Notes: generated from the sequence alone by a model not told the origin. Shown: positions 10,841-23,702, counted from the stretch's first letter. The stretch is 64,000 nt of DNA from Sciurus carolinensis (GCF_902686445.1 NC_062232.1:37156454-37220453), one strand, 5' to 3'. Program-made: numbers and translations.

Positions 10841-12938
10841 ATTTTTTATTTAATTTTTTTGTCATTATACACAAATGGGAACTTTTCATTTTTTCTGGTC
10901 GTACACCATGTAGAGTCACACCATTCGTGTACATAGGGTAATGATGTCTCATTCCACTATTTTTCCTTTTCCCCACCCCATTCCCTCCCCTCATTTCCCT
11001 CTACACAATCAAACATTCCTCCATTCTTCCTTACCACCCCACCCCCGTTATGTATCAGCATCCACTTATCAGAGAAAACATTTGGCCTGTGATTTTGGGG
11101 GGATTGACTCATTTCACTTAGCATGATATTCTCCAACTCCATCCATTTACCTACAAATGTCATAATTTCATTCTTCTTCATGGCTGAATAATATTCCATT
11201 GTGTACATAAACCACAGTTTCTTTTTCCATTCATCTATTGAAGGGCACCTAGGTTAGTTCCACAATCTAGCTATCGTGAATTGAGCAACTATGAACATTG
11301 ATGTGGCTGTATCTCTGTAGTATGCTGATTTTAAGTCCTTTGGGTATAGGCCAAGGTGTGGGATAGCTGAGTCAAATGGTGGGTCCTTCCAAGTTTTCTT
11401 AGGAATCTCCATACTGCATTCCAGAGTGACTGCACCAATTTACAACTCCACCAGCAATGTCCTTGCCAATACCTATTGTTGCTTGTATTCTTGATAATAG
11501 CCATCCTAATTGGGGTGAGATGAAATCTTAGGGTTGTTTGATTTCCATTTATTTTATTACTAGAAATGTTGAACATTTTTTCATATATCTTTTAATTGCT
11601 TGTATATCTTCTTTTGTGAAGTATCTGCTCAGTTCCTTAGCCCATTTATTTATTGGATTATTTGTATTTTGGGGGTAAAGTCTTTTGAGTTCTTTATAAA
11701 TTCTGGAGATTAGTGCTTTATCTGAAGTGCCTGCGGTAAAGATTTTCTCCCACTCTGTAGGCTCTCTCTTCACATTGTTGATTGTTTCCTTTGCTGAGAA
11801 AAAGTTTTTTAGTTTGAATCTATCCCATTTATTAATTCTTGTATTTATTTTTTGCACTTTGGGAGTCTTGTTAAGTAAGTCTGGTCTTACACCAACATGA
11901 TGAAGATTTGGGCCTAATTTTTCTCCTATTTGGTGAAGGGTCTCAGGTCTAATTCCTAGATCCTTGATCCATTTTGCATTGAGTTTTGTACAGGGTGAGA
12001 AATAGGGGTTAATTTCATATTGATGCATGTGGAGTTCCAGTTTTCCCAGCATCATTTGTTGAAGAGACTATCTTTTCTCCATTGTATGTTTTTTGCACCT
12101 TTGTCTAGTATGAGAAAACTGTATTTACGTGGGTTTGTCTCTATGTCCTCTATCCTGTACCATTGGTCTACATGTCTATTTTGGTGACAATACCATGCTG
12201 TTTTTGTTACTATTGCTCTGTAGTATAATTTAAGTTCTAGTATAGTAATACCTCCTGCTTTGCTTTTCCTTCTAAGGATTGCTTTGACTATTCTGGGTCT
12301 GTTTTTCTTCCAAATGAATTTCATGATTGCTTTCTCTATTTCTTTGAGATACATCATTGGGATTTTAATTGGAATTGCATTGAATCTGTATAGCACTTTT
12401 GGTAGTATGACCATTTTGACAATATTAATTCTTCCTATCCAAGAACATGGGAGATCTTACCATCTTCTAAGGTTTTCTATAATTTCTTTCTTTAGTGTTC
12501 TGTAGTTTTCATTATAGAGGTCTTTCACCTCTTTTGTGAGATTGATTCCCAATATTTTATTTTTGGGGGGGTCTATTGTGAATGGGGTAGTTTTCCTAAT
12601 TTCTCTTTCAGAGGATTCATCAGTTATGAATAAAAGTGCATTAAATTTATGAGAATTGATTTTATATCCTGCTACTTTGCTGAATTCATTTATGAGTTCT
12701 AGAAGTTTTCTGGTGGAATTTTTTGGATCTTCTAAATACAGACTCATGTTGTTGGCAAATAGTGATAGTTTGAGTTCTTCTTTTCCTATTCACATCCCTT
12801 TAATTTCTTTGGTCCGTCTACTTGCTTTGGCTAGAATTTCAAGGAGATGTTGAATAGAAGTGGTGAAAGAGGGCATCCTTGTCTTCTTCCAGTTTTTAGA
12901 AGGAATGCTTTCAGTTTTTTCCATTTAAAATAATGATG
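10841..12938 (-). mobile_element. Minus-strand L1, 3' half (middle layer of nest)
   Basis: Read on the minus strand, this is the A-rich tail, 3' UTR and C-terminal ORF2 of an L1. Reverse-strand frames 11549-12055, 12052-12414 and 12457-12747 carry recognisable ORF2 text such as [14 protein letters not shown] (11331-11576). It breaks at 12938, where the plus-strand L1 begins, and continues at 19513. Confidence 0.85.
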
Positions 12939-14351
12939 GTCTGGCTCACAAAATGGCGGACTAGAGGGAGGCTGCATTCCTTGTCGCTCCGTAACTCTGG
13001 TTTCAAGCAGAGGATATCTGTTTCTTGGTGAGGCAGTTTTTGCTGCTTATTGATCCCCTGCTGTTTACCCCATTTGTCTGCTGTGATCACCTGCAGTCTG
13101 CCAGCATATCAATGCCTTTTTTGAGTGCAGATTGCTCACTGTCAGGCGCCTATCATCCGCCATTTGCCTGCCTCTCACCTGTCCATCGCCTGCCTTACAC
13201 CTATCCAACACCCAACTCACAAGGTTTACCTCCTGATCGTCTGATAACAGTCAGCAAACTGATCGCCGACCGCCAGTGGAGCACCAGCTATCTGCTGTTA
13301 CCTGGAAGTTCTCTGTAACAGTAACTGCAGGTTTGATTACACATGGCTGCCGCCATTTTGAGACAACAGCTAGGCCCTGTAGGACCCCTGGCCAGACTGA
13401 CTGAGACCCGTCTCCAGGATCCCTCAGCCCGACCAATCACTCCCTGCCTCTGGGGCCCTCACATCGACTGACCGCTCCCTGCTGCCAGGACCCCCAGACC
13501 AACTGACTGCACCCTATCACCGGGACCCCAGACCGACTGATTGCACCCGGCCTCCAGGATCCCACAACCACACCAAGCACACCGAACTGCCAGGACTCCT
13601 GCCTGACCAACTGCATCCCGCCTCCAGGACCTCCAGCTGACCACGTCCACCCCTGAGCTGCAGCTCCCCATTTGCCAACACATTTGGAAGCCAGAGTGGC
13701 CATCTTGGATAATCCTGGAAGTCATAGCTCCGATCTTTAGGTGGGGCAAAATCCATCCTGAGATGCCTGCTGGAGACTTGAAGCTCATTGTCAGGTACCT
13801 CTCATGCATCAGGCTACTGAACACTGGGAGGTTTCACTACTATATGACTGTTATACTGTAGATTTTCTTTTTTCTCCTTATTGAAAAAATTTAAGTTTTT
13901 ATTTCTTTACTTTTCTTGCTCTCTTTTCCTTTTCCCTCAGAGTCTCTTTCTCCCTTTTTTGCATACTAACATCCAATTTCTTTTGATTACACTCTCATCC
14001 TTTCTATTATCTGGAACTTCTCTATATTCTTTTCTTATCCCATTAACAGCCACATTCTACATCCTTCTGCATCCTCTTTGTGCTCCATTTGAAACTGCAG
14101 ACCTTATTGCAAATCTGTTTGTTTTACTGAAGATAATATTTGAACTCATTCTGTTTATTATGACAATTTTGTTATTGTCCTCATAGGGCCTATTTGGTCT
14201 AGGATTGCATAGTGTCTGAATTGGGCACTGCTAATATAGATCTGCCCTTAAAGAAAGGGTTTTGGAAAACTATAGGGCCACTATAAGCCTATAGGGGGAA
14301 ATCTGCAATACCCCAGATCTGCACTGCTAGAGGGGAAGATACATGAACAAC

Positions 14352-15319
14352 ATGAAAAAAACAAGGGAAGAAAATGATCCAAACAAATCTAGATTCTATA
14401 TTAATAGAATCCAATGACAGTATGGTAGAAGAAATGTCAGAAAAGGACTTCAGATTATACATGATTAAGATGATTCGTGAAGCAAAGGATGAGATAAGAG
14501 AGCAAATGCAGGCAATGAATGATAATACCAATAAGCCAAAAGAGCAAGTGCAGGAAGCAAAAGATCATTTCAACAAAGAGATAGAGATTCTAAAAAAAAA
14601 AAAAACTCAATGGAAAGCATCACCAAAAGACTAGACCACTTGGAAGACAGAACCTCAGACAATGAAGACAAAATATTTAATCTTGAAAATAAAGTTGCCC
14701 AAACAGAGAAGATGGTAAGAAATCATGAACAGAATCTCCAAGAACTATGGGACATCATGAAAAGACCAAATTTAAGAATTATTGGGATTGAGGAAGGCAC
14801 AGAGATACAAACCAAAGCAATGAACAACCTAATCAATGAAATAATATCAGAAAATTTACCAAACCTGAAGAATGAAATGGAAAATCAAATACAAGAGACT
14901 TACAGACACCAAATGCACAGAATCACAACAGATCCACACCAAGGCACATTATAATGAAAATGCCTAACATTCAAAATAAAGATAGGATTTTGAAGGCCAC
15001 GAGGGAAAAGCATCAGATTACATAAAGGGGGAGACCAATACGGATAGCAGCCAACTTCTCAACCCAGACTCTAAAAGGTAGAAGAGCCTGGAACAACGTA
15101 TTTCAAGTTCTGAAAGAACATGGTTGCCAACCAAGAATCCTACACCCAGCAAAACTTTCCTTCAGATTTGAAGATGAAATAAAATTCTTCCATGATAAAC
15201 AAAAGTTAAAAGAATTTACAAATAGAAAGCCTGCACTACAGAATGTTCTCAACAAAATATTCCATGAGGAGGAAATGAAAAACAACAATGGAGGTCAGCA
15301 AAGGGAGGAACTACCATAG
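14352..15319 (+). pseudogene. L1 ORF1 (RNA-binding protein) pseudogene
   Basis: ORF1p is the trimeric RNA chaperone of L1. The likely start ATG 14352 is followed by seven A, and one extra A throws it out of the frame that continues at 14374. A second break lies in the A run at 14593-14605. The downstream piece (14610-14954) shows coiled-coil heptads and the RRM-like section PNLRIIGIEEG. A third shift ends that frame at 14954, and remaining C-terminal codons run on to a TAG near 15317. Confidence 0.8.
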
Positions 15320-16125
15320 AGAAAAACCACTCAAAGGAGAAACCAAGCCAACTTAAAAACCAAAAATAAGCCAAATGACTGGGAATACAAGTCATATCAC
15401 AACAATAACCCTGAATGTTAATGGCCTAAACTCATCAATCAAAAGACACAGACTGGCAGAATGGATTAAAAAGAAAGACCCAACAATATGCTGTCTGCAA
15501 GAGACTCATCTCATAGAAAAAGACATCCACAGACTAAAGGTGAAAGGATGGGGAAAATTCTACCATGCACGTGGACTCAGTAAAAAAGCAGGAGTTTCCA
15601 TTCTCATATCAGATAAAGTGGACTTCAAGCCAAAGTTAGTCAGAAGGGATAAAGAAGGACATTTCATACTGCTTAAGGGAAACATAAATCAGGAAGACAT
15701 AACAATAGTAAATATTTATGCCCCAAACAATGGTGCATCCCTGTACATCAAACAAACCCTTCTCAATTTCAGGAATCACATAGACCACAACACAATAATT
15801 CTGGGTGACTTTAACGCACCACTGTCACCACTAAATAGATCTTCCAAATGAAAACCAAAGAAACCATAGAACTCTATAACACAATCAATAACCTAGACTT
15901 AATAGACATATATAGAATATTCCATCCATCAACGAGCAGATTCACTTTCTTCTCAGCAGCACATGGAACCTTCTCGAAAATAGACCATATGTAATGCCAC
16001 AAAGCAGCCCTTAGGAAATGCAAAAAAATTGAGATATTGCCTTGTGTTCTACCAGATCATAATGGGCTGAGAGTAGAAATCAATGACAAAATAAAAAACA
16101 GAAATTACTTCAACACCTGGAGACT

Positions 16126-16267
16126 AAATAATATGCTATTGAACAAAACATGGATAACAGAAAACACCAGGGAGGAGATTAAAAAAATTCTTAGAGAAAT
16201 AATATGCTATTGAATGAAACATGGATAACAGAAAACATCAGGGAGGAGATAAAAAATTCTTAGAGGT
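16126..16267 (+). repeat. 71-bp tandem duplication inside L1 ORF2
   Basis: The unit starting AAATAATATGCTATTGAA occurs at 16126-16196 and again at 16197-16267 with few differences (AACAAAAC versus AATGAAAC, ACACC versus ACATC, and shorter A runs). It is absent from the matching place in the other L1 (32370-32440). Confidence 0.85.
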
Positions 16268-19092
16268 CAATGAGAATGACAGTACAACATGTCAAAATCT
16301 CTGGGACACTATGAAGGTGGTACTAAAAGGAAAATTCATTGCATGGAGTGCATTCCAGAAAAGAATGAAAAGCCAACAACTAAATGACCTAATATTACAG
16401 CTCAAAGTCCTAGAAAAAGAAGAACAGAATAACAGCAAAAGTAGTAGAAGACAGGAAATAATTAAAATCAAAGCTGAAATCAATGAAATTGAAACGAAAG
16501 AAACAATTCAAAAAATTGACAAAACAAAAAGTTGGTTCTTTGAGAAAGTAAACAAAATAGACAAACCCTTAGCCACACTAACAAAGAGAAGGAGAGAGAA
16601 GACTCAAAGTACTAAAATTCGTGATGAAAAAGGAAATATTACGACAGACACCACTGAGATACAGAACATAATGAGAAGCTACTTTGAAAATCTGTATTCC
16701 AACAAAACAGAAACTACCGAAGACATTCACAAATTTCTAGAGACATATGCTCCTCCCAAACTGAACCAGAAGGACATACACAATTTAAACAGATCAATAT
16801 CAAGCAATGAAATAGAAGAAGCCATTAAAAACCTACCATCCAAGAAAAGCCAGGGCCAGACAGATTCTCAGCCAAGTTCTACAAGACCTTCAAAGAAGAA
16901 CTCATTCCAATACTTCTCAAAGTATTCCAGGAAATAAAAAAGGAGGGTACCCTACCAAACTCATTCTATGAAGCTAATTTCACCCTCATACCCAAACCAG
17001 GCAAAGACACATCAAGGAAAGAAAATTTCATACCAAGATCCTTGATGAATATAGATGCAAAGACCTTAACAAAATATTGGCAAACTGTATCCAAAAACAT
17101 ATTAAGAAAATCATGCACCACGATCAAGTGGGGTTAATCCCTGTAATGCAAGGATGGTTTAACATCCATAAATCAATAAACGTAATCCATCATGTCAATA
17201 GACTTAAGGATAAGAATCATATGGTTATTTCAATTGACGCAGAAAAAGCATTAGACAAAATACAACACTCCTTCATGCTCAAAACACTAGAAAAAATAGG
17301 GATAGTAGAAACATACCTGAACATTGTAAAGGCTATTTATGCTAAGCCCATGGCCAACATCATTCTTAATGGAGAAAAACTGAAACCATTCCCTTTAAAA
17401 ATGGGAACAAGACAGGGATATCCTCTTTCACCACTTCTATTCAACATTGTCCTCGAAACTCTAGCCAGAGCAATTAGGCAGACTAAAGAAATTAAAGGGA
17501 TACGAATAGGAAAAGAGGAACTTAAGCTGTCCCTTTTTGCTGATGACATGATTCTATATTTAGAGGATCCAAAAAACTCCTCCAGAAAACTTCTAGACCT
17601 CATCAATGAATTCAGCAAAATAGCAGGCTATAAAATCAACACGCATAAATCTAAAGCATTTTTATATGCAAGCGATGAAACATCTGAAAGGGACATGAGG
17701 AAAACAACTCCATTTGCAGTAGCCTCAAAAAAAAAAAAAATACTTGGGCATCAATCTAACCAAAGAGGTAAAAGATCTCTACAATGAAAACTACAAAACA
17801 TTGAAGAAAGAAATTGAAGAAGACCTTAGAAGATGGAAAGATCCCCCATGCTCTTGGATAGGCAGAATTAATATTGTCAAAATGGCCATACTACCAAAAG
17901 TGCTATACATATTCAATGCAATTCCAATTAAAATCCCAATGATGTACCTTACAGAAATAGAGCAAGCAATTATGAAATTCATCTGGAAGAATAAAAAACC
18001 CAGAATAGCTAAAGCAATCCTTGGCAGGAAGAATGAAGCAGGGAGTATTGCAATACCAGAACTTCAACTATACTACAAAGCAATAGTAACAAAAATGGCA
18101 TGGTATTGGTACCAAAATAGACAGGTAGATCAATGGTACAGAATAGAGGACACGGACACAAACCCAAATAAATACAATTTCCTAATACTACACAAAGGTG
18201 CCAAAGATATGCAATGGAGAAAAGATAGCCTCTTCAACAAATGGTGCTGGGAAAACTGGAAATCCATATGCAACAGAATGAAACTAAACCCCTATCTCTC
18301 ACCTTGCACAAAAATCAACTCGCAATGGATCAAGGACATTGAAATCAGACCAGAGACCCTGCAGATTACAGAAGAAAAAGTAGGTCCAAATCTTCAACTT
18401 GTTGGCTTAGGATCAGACTTCCTTAAGAGGACTCCCATAGCACAAGAAATAAAAGCAAGAATCAACAACTGGTATAGATTCAAACTAAATAGCTTTCTCT
18501 CAGCAAAGGAAACTATCAGCAATGCGAAGAAAGAGCCTACAGAGTGGGAGAATATCTTTGCCACTCATACTTCAGATAGAGCGCTAATTTCCAGAATCTA
18601 TAAAGAACTCAAACAACTCTACACCAAGAATCAACAAATGGGCTAAAGAAATGAACAGACACTTCACAGAAGAAGATCTACAAGCAATCAACAAACATAT
18701 GAAAAAATGTTCACCATCTTTAGTAATAAGAGAAATGCAAATCAAAACCACCCTAAGATTCCATCTCACCCCAATTAGAATGGCAATTATCAAGAATACA
18801 AGCAACAATAGGTGTTGGCGAGGATGTGGGGAGAAAGGTACACTCATACATTGCTGGTGGGGCTGCAAATTAGTGCAGCCACTCTGGAAAGCAGTATGGA
18901 GACTCCTTAGAAAACTTGGAATGGACCCACCATTTGACCCAGCTATCCCACTCCTTGGCCTATATCCAAAGGACTTAAAATCAGCATACTATGGAGATAC
19001 AGCCACATCGATGTTCATAGCTGCTCAATTCACAATAGCCAGACTATGGAACCACCTAGATGTCCTTCAATTGTTGAATGGATAAAGAAACT

Positions 19093-19096
<4 letters not shown>

Positions 19097-19136
<40 letters not shown>
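19097..19136. repeat. (AT)n expansion in L1 ORF2 3' region
   Basis: About 40 bases of pure AT dinucleotides replace the short TATATATACA stretch found at the same place in sister L1 copies. Confidence 0.9.
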
Positions 19137-19140
<4 letters not shown>

Positions 19141-19512
19141 ATGGAATATTACTCAGCTATAAAGAATAATAAAATTATGGCATTTGCAGGCAAATGGATG
19201 AAATTGGAGAATATCATGCTAAGTGAGATAAGCCAATCTCAAAAATCCAAAGGGTGAATGATTTCACTGATAAGCAGATGATGACACCTAATGGGGTGTG
19301 GGAGGGGGGCAAGAATGGAGGAAGGAGGGTGTGTATAGTGAGAAAAGAGGGGTGGGAGGGGTGGGGGGAAGAAAAAATAACAGAATGAATCAAACATCAT
19401 TACCCTATGTAAATATACGATTACACAAATGGTATGCTGTTATTCCATGTACAAACAGAAACAACATGTATCCCATTTGTTTACAATAAAAATAAATTAA
19501 AAAATAAAATAA

Positions 19513-21390
19513 AATGATGTTGGCCTTGGGCTTAGCATGGATATCCTTTACAATGTTGAGGTATATTCCTACTATCCTTATTTTTCCTAGTGTTTTGAGC
19601 ATGAAGTGGTGCTGTATTTTATCAAGTACTTTTTCTGCATCTATTGAAATAATCATATGATTCTTATCTTTAAGTCTACTGATGTGGTGAATTACATTTA
19701 TTGATTTCTGGATGTTGAAACAACCTTGCATCCCTGGGATGAAACCCACTTGATCATGGTGCACTTTCTTTTTAATATGTTTTTATATGTGATATGTCAG
19801 AATTTTGTTAAAAATTTTTGCATCTACGTTCATCAGGGGTATTGGTCTGAAGTTTTCTTTCCTTGATATTTCTTTGGTTTTGTATCAGGTTGATACCAGC
19901 TTCATAGAATGAGTTTTGAAGGGTTCCCTCCTTCTCTATTTCATGGAATACTTTGAGGAGTATTGGTATAAGTTCTTCTTTGAAGGTCTTATAGAACTCA
20001 GAGGAGAATCTGTCTGGTCCCGGGCTTATCGTGGTTGGTAGGCTTTTGATGGCTTCTTCTATTTCCTTACTTGTAATTGACCTGTTTAAATTGTGTATGT
20101 CCTCCTGATTCAGTTTGGGTAGATCATAAGTCTCTAGAAATGTGTTGATGTCTTTGAGACTTTCTATTTTATTGGAGTATAGATCTTCAAAATAGCTTCA
20201 AATTATGTTTTGTATTTCAATAGTGTCTCTTGTGATATGTTCTTTTTTATTATGAATTTAAGTAATTTGAGTTTTCTCTCTCTCCTTTTCATTAGTGTGG
20301 CTAATGGTTTATCAATTTTGTTTATTTTTTACAGAGTCAACTTTTTGTTTTGTAAATTTTTTAAATTGTTACTTTTGTTTCAATTTCATTGACTTCAGCT
20401 CTGATATTATTTATTTCTTGAATTCTGCTACTTTTGGTGTTCATTTGTTCTTTTTCTAGGGCTTTGAAATGGAATGTTAGGTCATTTATTTGTTGACTTT
20501 TTATTCTTTTATTGAATGTGCCTCATGCATGAATTTTTCTCTTAGTGCTGCTTTCATAGTGTCCCAGAGATTTTGAAATGTTGTATCATTGTTCTCGTTT
20601 ACCTCTACGAATTTTTTATCTCCTCCCTGATGTCTTCTGCTATCTATGCATCAGGCAAAATAGTGTATTATTTAGTCTCCAGGTGTTGGAGTAGTTTCTA
20701 TTTTTTATTTTATCATTGATTTCTAATTTCATTCCATTATGATCTGATAGAATACAAGGTAGTATCTCTATTTTTTTGTATTTGCTAAGAGTTGCTTTGT
20801 GGCATAACATATGGTATGTTTTAGAGAAGGATCCATGTGCTGCTGAGAAGAAAAAGTATTTGCTCATTGATGGATGGAATGTTCTATATATGTCTGTTAA
20901 ATCTAAATTATTGATTGTGTTATTAAGTTCTATGGTGTCTTTGTTCAGTTTTTGTTTGGAAGATCTATCCAGTGGTGAGAGAGGTATGTTAAATTCACCC
21001 AGTATTATTGTATTGTGTTCTATTTGATTCCTTAAATTGAGAAGGATTTGTTTGATGTACATAGATGCTCCAATGTTTGGGGCATAAATATTTACAATTG
21101 TTATGTCTTGTTGATTTATGGTTTCCTTAAACAGTATGAAATGTCCTTTCTTATTCCTTCTGACTAATTTTGGTTTACAGTACACTTTATCTGATATGAG
21201 GATGGAAACTCCTGTCTTTTACTGAATCCGTGTATGAAGTATGTTTTTTCCCATCTTTCACCTTCAGCCTGTGGATGTATTTTCTTATGAGATGAGTCTC
21301 TTGAAGGCAGCATATTGTTGGGTCTTCTTTTTTTAATCCAATCTGCCAGTCTATGTCCTCTGATTAATGAGTTTAAGCCATTAACATTTA
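19513..21390 (-). mobile_element. Minus-strand L1, reverse transcriptase and endonuclease part
   Basis: This continues the minus-strand L1 from 12938, with exact register across the inserted element. Reverse frames 19405-19764 (start of the RT domain), 20640-21185 and 21164-21457 (endonuclease, LTLNVNGLNS-like) are interrupted by stops. It ends at the ORF2 start, where an ID SINE is joined. Confidence 0.85.
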
Positions 21391-21465
21391 GGGTTGGAAT
21401 GGGGATATAGCTCAATTGGTTGAGTGCTTTTTCACATGCACAAGGCCCTGTGTTCAATTCCCTTG
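21391..21465 (+). mobile_element. ID SINE at an internal deletion of the minus-strand L1
   Basis: This tRNA-like unit, starting GGTTGGAATGGGGATATAGC, has A- and B-box spacing of an ID element but no A tail. The L1 on its left ends at the ORF2 start, and the L1 on its right is the N-terminal part of ORF1, so about 0.85 kb of ORF1 and the inter-ORF spacer is missing here. Confidence 0.75.
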
Positions 21466-22054
21466 CCTTTACTCTTTCAACTGTTTGTTGGAGTGATCAT
21501 TCATTGCCTGCATTTGCTCTTTTATATCATCCTTTACTTTGTAGATCATTGTAATTATGTACATTCTGAACTCCTATTCTGACATTTCTTCTACTGTGCT
21601 GTCCATGGATTCTATTAATCTTGGTTTGTTTGGGACAATTTCTTCCCTTGTTTTTCATGTTATTCATGTATCTTCCCCCCTAGCAGTGTTCTGAGCAGTG
21701 GATCTGAGGTGTTACAGTTTCCCCCCTATAGGTTTATAGTGTTCCTGCAGGTTTCCAATATCTTACCTTTAAGGGGGAGATCAATACTAGCAGCACCCTA
21801 TACAAACAATATGCAGCCTTAAACCAAATAGCCTCTATGAAGATGTTCATGGTATTGTCGTAATAAACAGAGAGAATGAGTTCGATTTTTATGTACAGCA
21901 TAAAAAATAGGTTTGCAATAAGGGCTATAATTTCTCATTGTGGACAAAGAGGATGGGGAGGGGTGAAGGATGTAATGTTAATGAGATAAGAAGAGAGTAT
22001 ATAGAGGTACTAGATCATAGGAAGTATGATAGTGGAATCAAAAGAAGTTGGTTG
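21466..22054 (-). mobile_element. Minus-strand L1, ORF1 N terminus and 5' UTR part
   Basis: On the minus strand this matches ORF1 N-terminal and 5' UTR sequence of the full-length plus-strand L1 (compare about 14200-14545). It is split at 22054 by a truncated plus-strand L1. Confidence 0.75.
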
Positions 22055-22943
22055 TAATCCACAAATGGGTTAAGGAAATGAACAGACACTTCACAGAAGA
22101 TCTACAAGCGATCAATAAACATATGGAAAAATGTTCAACATCTCTAGTAATAAGAGAAATACAAATCAAAACCACCCTAAGATTCCATCTCACCCCAATT
22201 AGAATGGCGATTATCAAGAATACAAGCAACAATAGGTGTTGGCGAGGATGTGGGGAGAAAGGTACACTCATACATTGCTGGTGGGACTGCAAATTAGTGC
22301 AGCCACTCTGGAAAGCAGTGTGGAGATTCCTTAGAAAACTTGGAATGGAACCACCATTTGACCCAGCTATCCCACTCCTTGGCCTATAACCAAAGGACTT
22401 AAAATCAGCATACTACAGAGATACAGCCACATCAATGTTCATAGCTGCTCAATTCACAATAGCCAGACTGTGGAACCAACCTAGATGTCCTTCCATTGAT
22501 GAATGGATAAAGAAACTGTGGTATATATATACAATGGAATATTACTCAGCCATAAAGAATGATAAAATTATGGCATTTGCAGGCAAATGGATGAAATTGG
22601 AGAATATCATGCTAAGTGAGATAAGCCAATCTCAAAAAACCAAAGGATGAATGATCTCACTGATAAGTGGATGATGACACATAATGGGGGATGGGGGGGT
22701 TAGTGTTAGGGTTAGAGTTAGGGTTAGAGAGGGGGGCAAGAATGGAGGAAGGAAGGACTGTATAGAGGGAAAAGAGGGGTGGGGGGGTGGGGGGAAGGGA
22801 AAAAATAACAGAATGAATCAAACAACATTACCCTATGTAAATTTATGATTACACAAATGGTATGCCTTTACACCATGTACAGACAGAGAAACAACATGTA
22901 TCCCATTTGTTTACAATAAAAAAAATTAAAATTAAAAAAAAAA
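22055..22943 (+). mobile_element. 5'-truncated L1 (0.89 kb) with TSD AAGTTGGTTG
   Basis: The element has the C-terminal ORF2 frame (22048-22389 and 22435-22650), a G-rich 3' UTR with TTAGGG-like units at about 22700-22730, and an A-rich tail. Target duplications AAGTTGGTTG lie at 22045-22054 and 22944-22953. It inserted in the 5' UTR of the minus-strand L1. Confidence 0.9.
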
Positions 22944-23325
22944 AAGTTGGTTGTTAGCACGAGAAAAAGGAGAGACTCCAAGGAAACAGTTAAGAGGAAA
23001 ATAGAGTGAGAAAAATAATGAAAAAAATGGAAAAATAGGAATAATATTAATAATAATAAAATCTACAACAAAACTGTAATATAGTGTTCAAACCTCCTGG
23101 TCTTCAGTAGCCTGATGCATGAAAGATACTTGATAATGCAGTGTCCCAGGATGGGAACTGCCCCAACTAAAGATGGCAGCACCCAGGTCAGAGATAATCC
23201 ACGATGGCAGGCAGAACTGTACCCACATGTTGGTAGATGGGGGTCATAGAGTGGTGCTGAGTCTGCGGGGCATGATGGCACTGGAGATCCATGTGGGTGG
23301 CTTGGGCCTGGGCAGTGCGGCCCAT
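22944..23325 (-). mobile_element. Minus-strand L1, distal 5' UTR
   Basis: The last part of the middle-layer L1. Its reverse complement resembles the 5' UTR around 13680-13860, including the shared ATGCATCAGGCTACTGAA section. It ends near 23325, where an older L1 resumes. Confidence 0.7.
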
Positions 23326-23470
23326 TTGCCCGTTTATTAATTGGGTTATTTAGTTTTTTGGTGTTACATTCTTTGAGTTCTTTATTCTAGATATTAATCC
23401 TCTGTCAGAAGAATAACTAGCAAAGAGTTTCTTCCATTCTGTTGACCTTTGCTATGCAGTTGTTTTTTTT
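23326..23470 (-). mobile_element. Older minus-strand L1, continued after the nest
   Basis: CCCATTTGCCCGTTTATTAA here continues the ATTCATTTGTCC break point at about 10824-10838, giving a probable CATTTG-type target duplication around the middle-layer L1. This closes the nest. Confidence 0.6.
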
Positions 23471-23499
23471 GTTTGTTTGTTTGTTTTTCAGTTTTTGTT

Positions 23500-23702
23500 T
23501 CTTTGGTACTGGGATTAAACCCAGGGGCACTTTACCACTAAGCTACACCCCCAGCTCTCTTTTATTTTTTGTTTTGAGACTGGGTCTTGCTAAGTTGCTG
23601 AAGGCCTTCCTAAGTTGCTGAGGTTGGTCTCAAACTTAAGATCCTCCTGCTTTAGGCTCCTGAGTCACTGGGGTTACAGGCATACACCACTACACCCAGC
23701 TG
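23500..23702 (-). mobile_element. B1-dID SINE, minus strand
   Basis: T/G-rich tail, reversed ID half (GGGATTAAACCCAGGGGCAC) and reversed B1 half ending ACCACTACACCCAGCTG. Confidence 0.85.

Larger units (their letters stand above)
15375..19272 (+). pseudogene. L1 ORF2 (endonuclease-reverse transcriptase) pseudogene
   Basis: The frame opens MTGNTSHITTITLNVNGLNS. Endonuclease motifs LQETHL and GDFNAPLS precede a stop at 15849. Further pieces lie at 16221-16937, 17077-17787 (reverse transcriptase with catalytic FADDMILY), 17744-18646 and 18651-19085 (C-terminal zinc-knuckle region with HCWWGC). At least four stops or frameshifts separate them, and a 71-bp tandem duplication sits at 16126-16267. 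The enzyme is therefore dead. Confidence 0.85.
12939..19512 (+). mobile_element. Near full-length L1 retrotransposon (6.57 kb), inactivated
   Basis: This L1 has a 5' UTR starting near a YY1 site (CAAAATGGCGG, 12949-12959), ORF1 and ORF2 relics, a G-rich 3' UTR and an A-rich tail. It is flanked by a short duplication, AATGATG at 12932-12938 and 19513-19519. It inserted into ORF2 of an opposite-strand L1: the host sequence breaks at 12938 and resumes at 19513. Both ORFs carry frameshifts or stops, so it cannot move itself. Few indels relative to the neighbouring L1s suggest it is the younger element. Confidence 0.9.

Noticed and set aside
10941..11126. Small open frames in L1 3' UTRs and SINEs
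   Set aside because: They are shadows of repeat DNA; the same peptides recur across copies without independent coding evidence.
13025..13824. Open frames in both directions at 13.0-13.8 kb
   Set aside because: They lie in the GC-rich 5' UTR of the full-length L1 and show no known protein.
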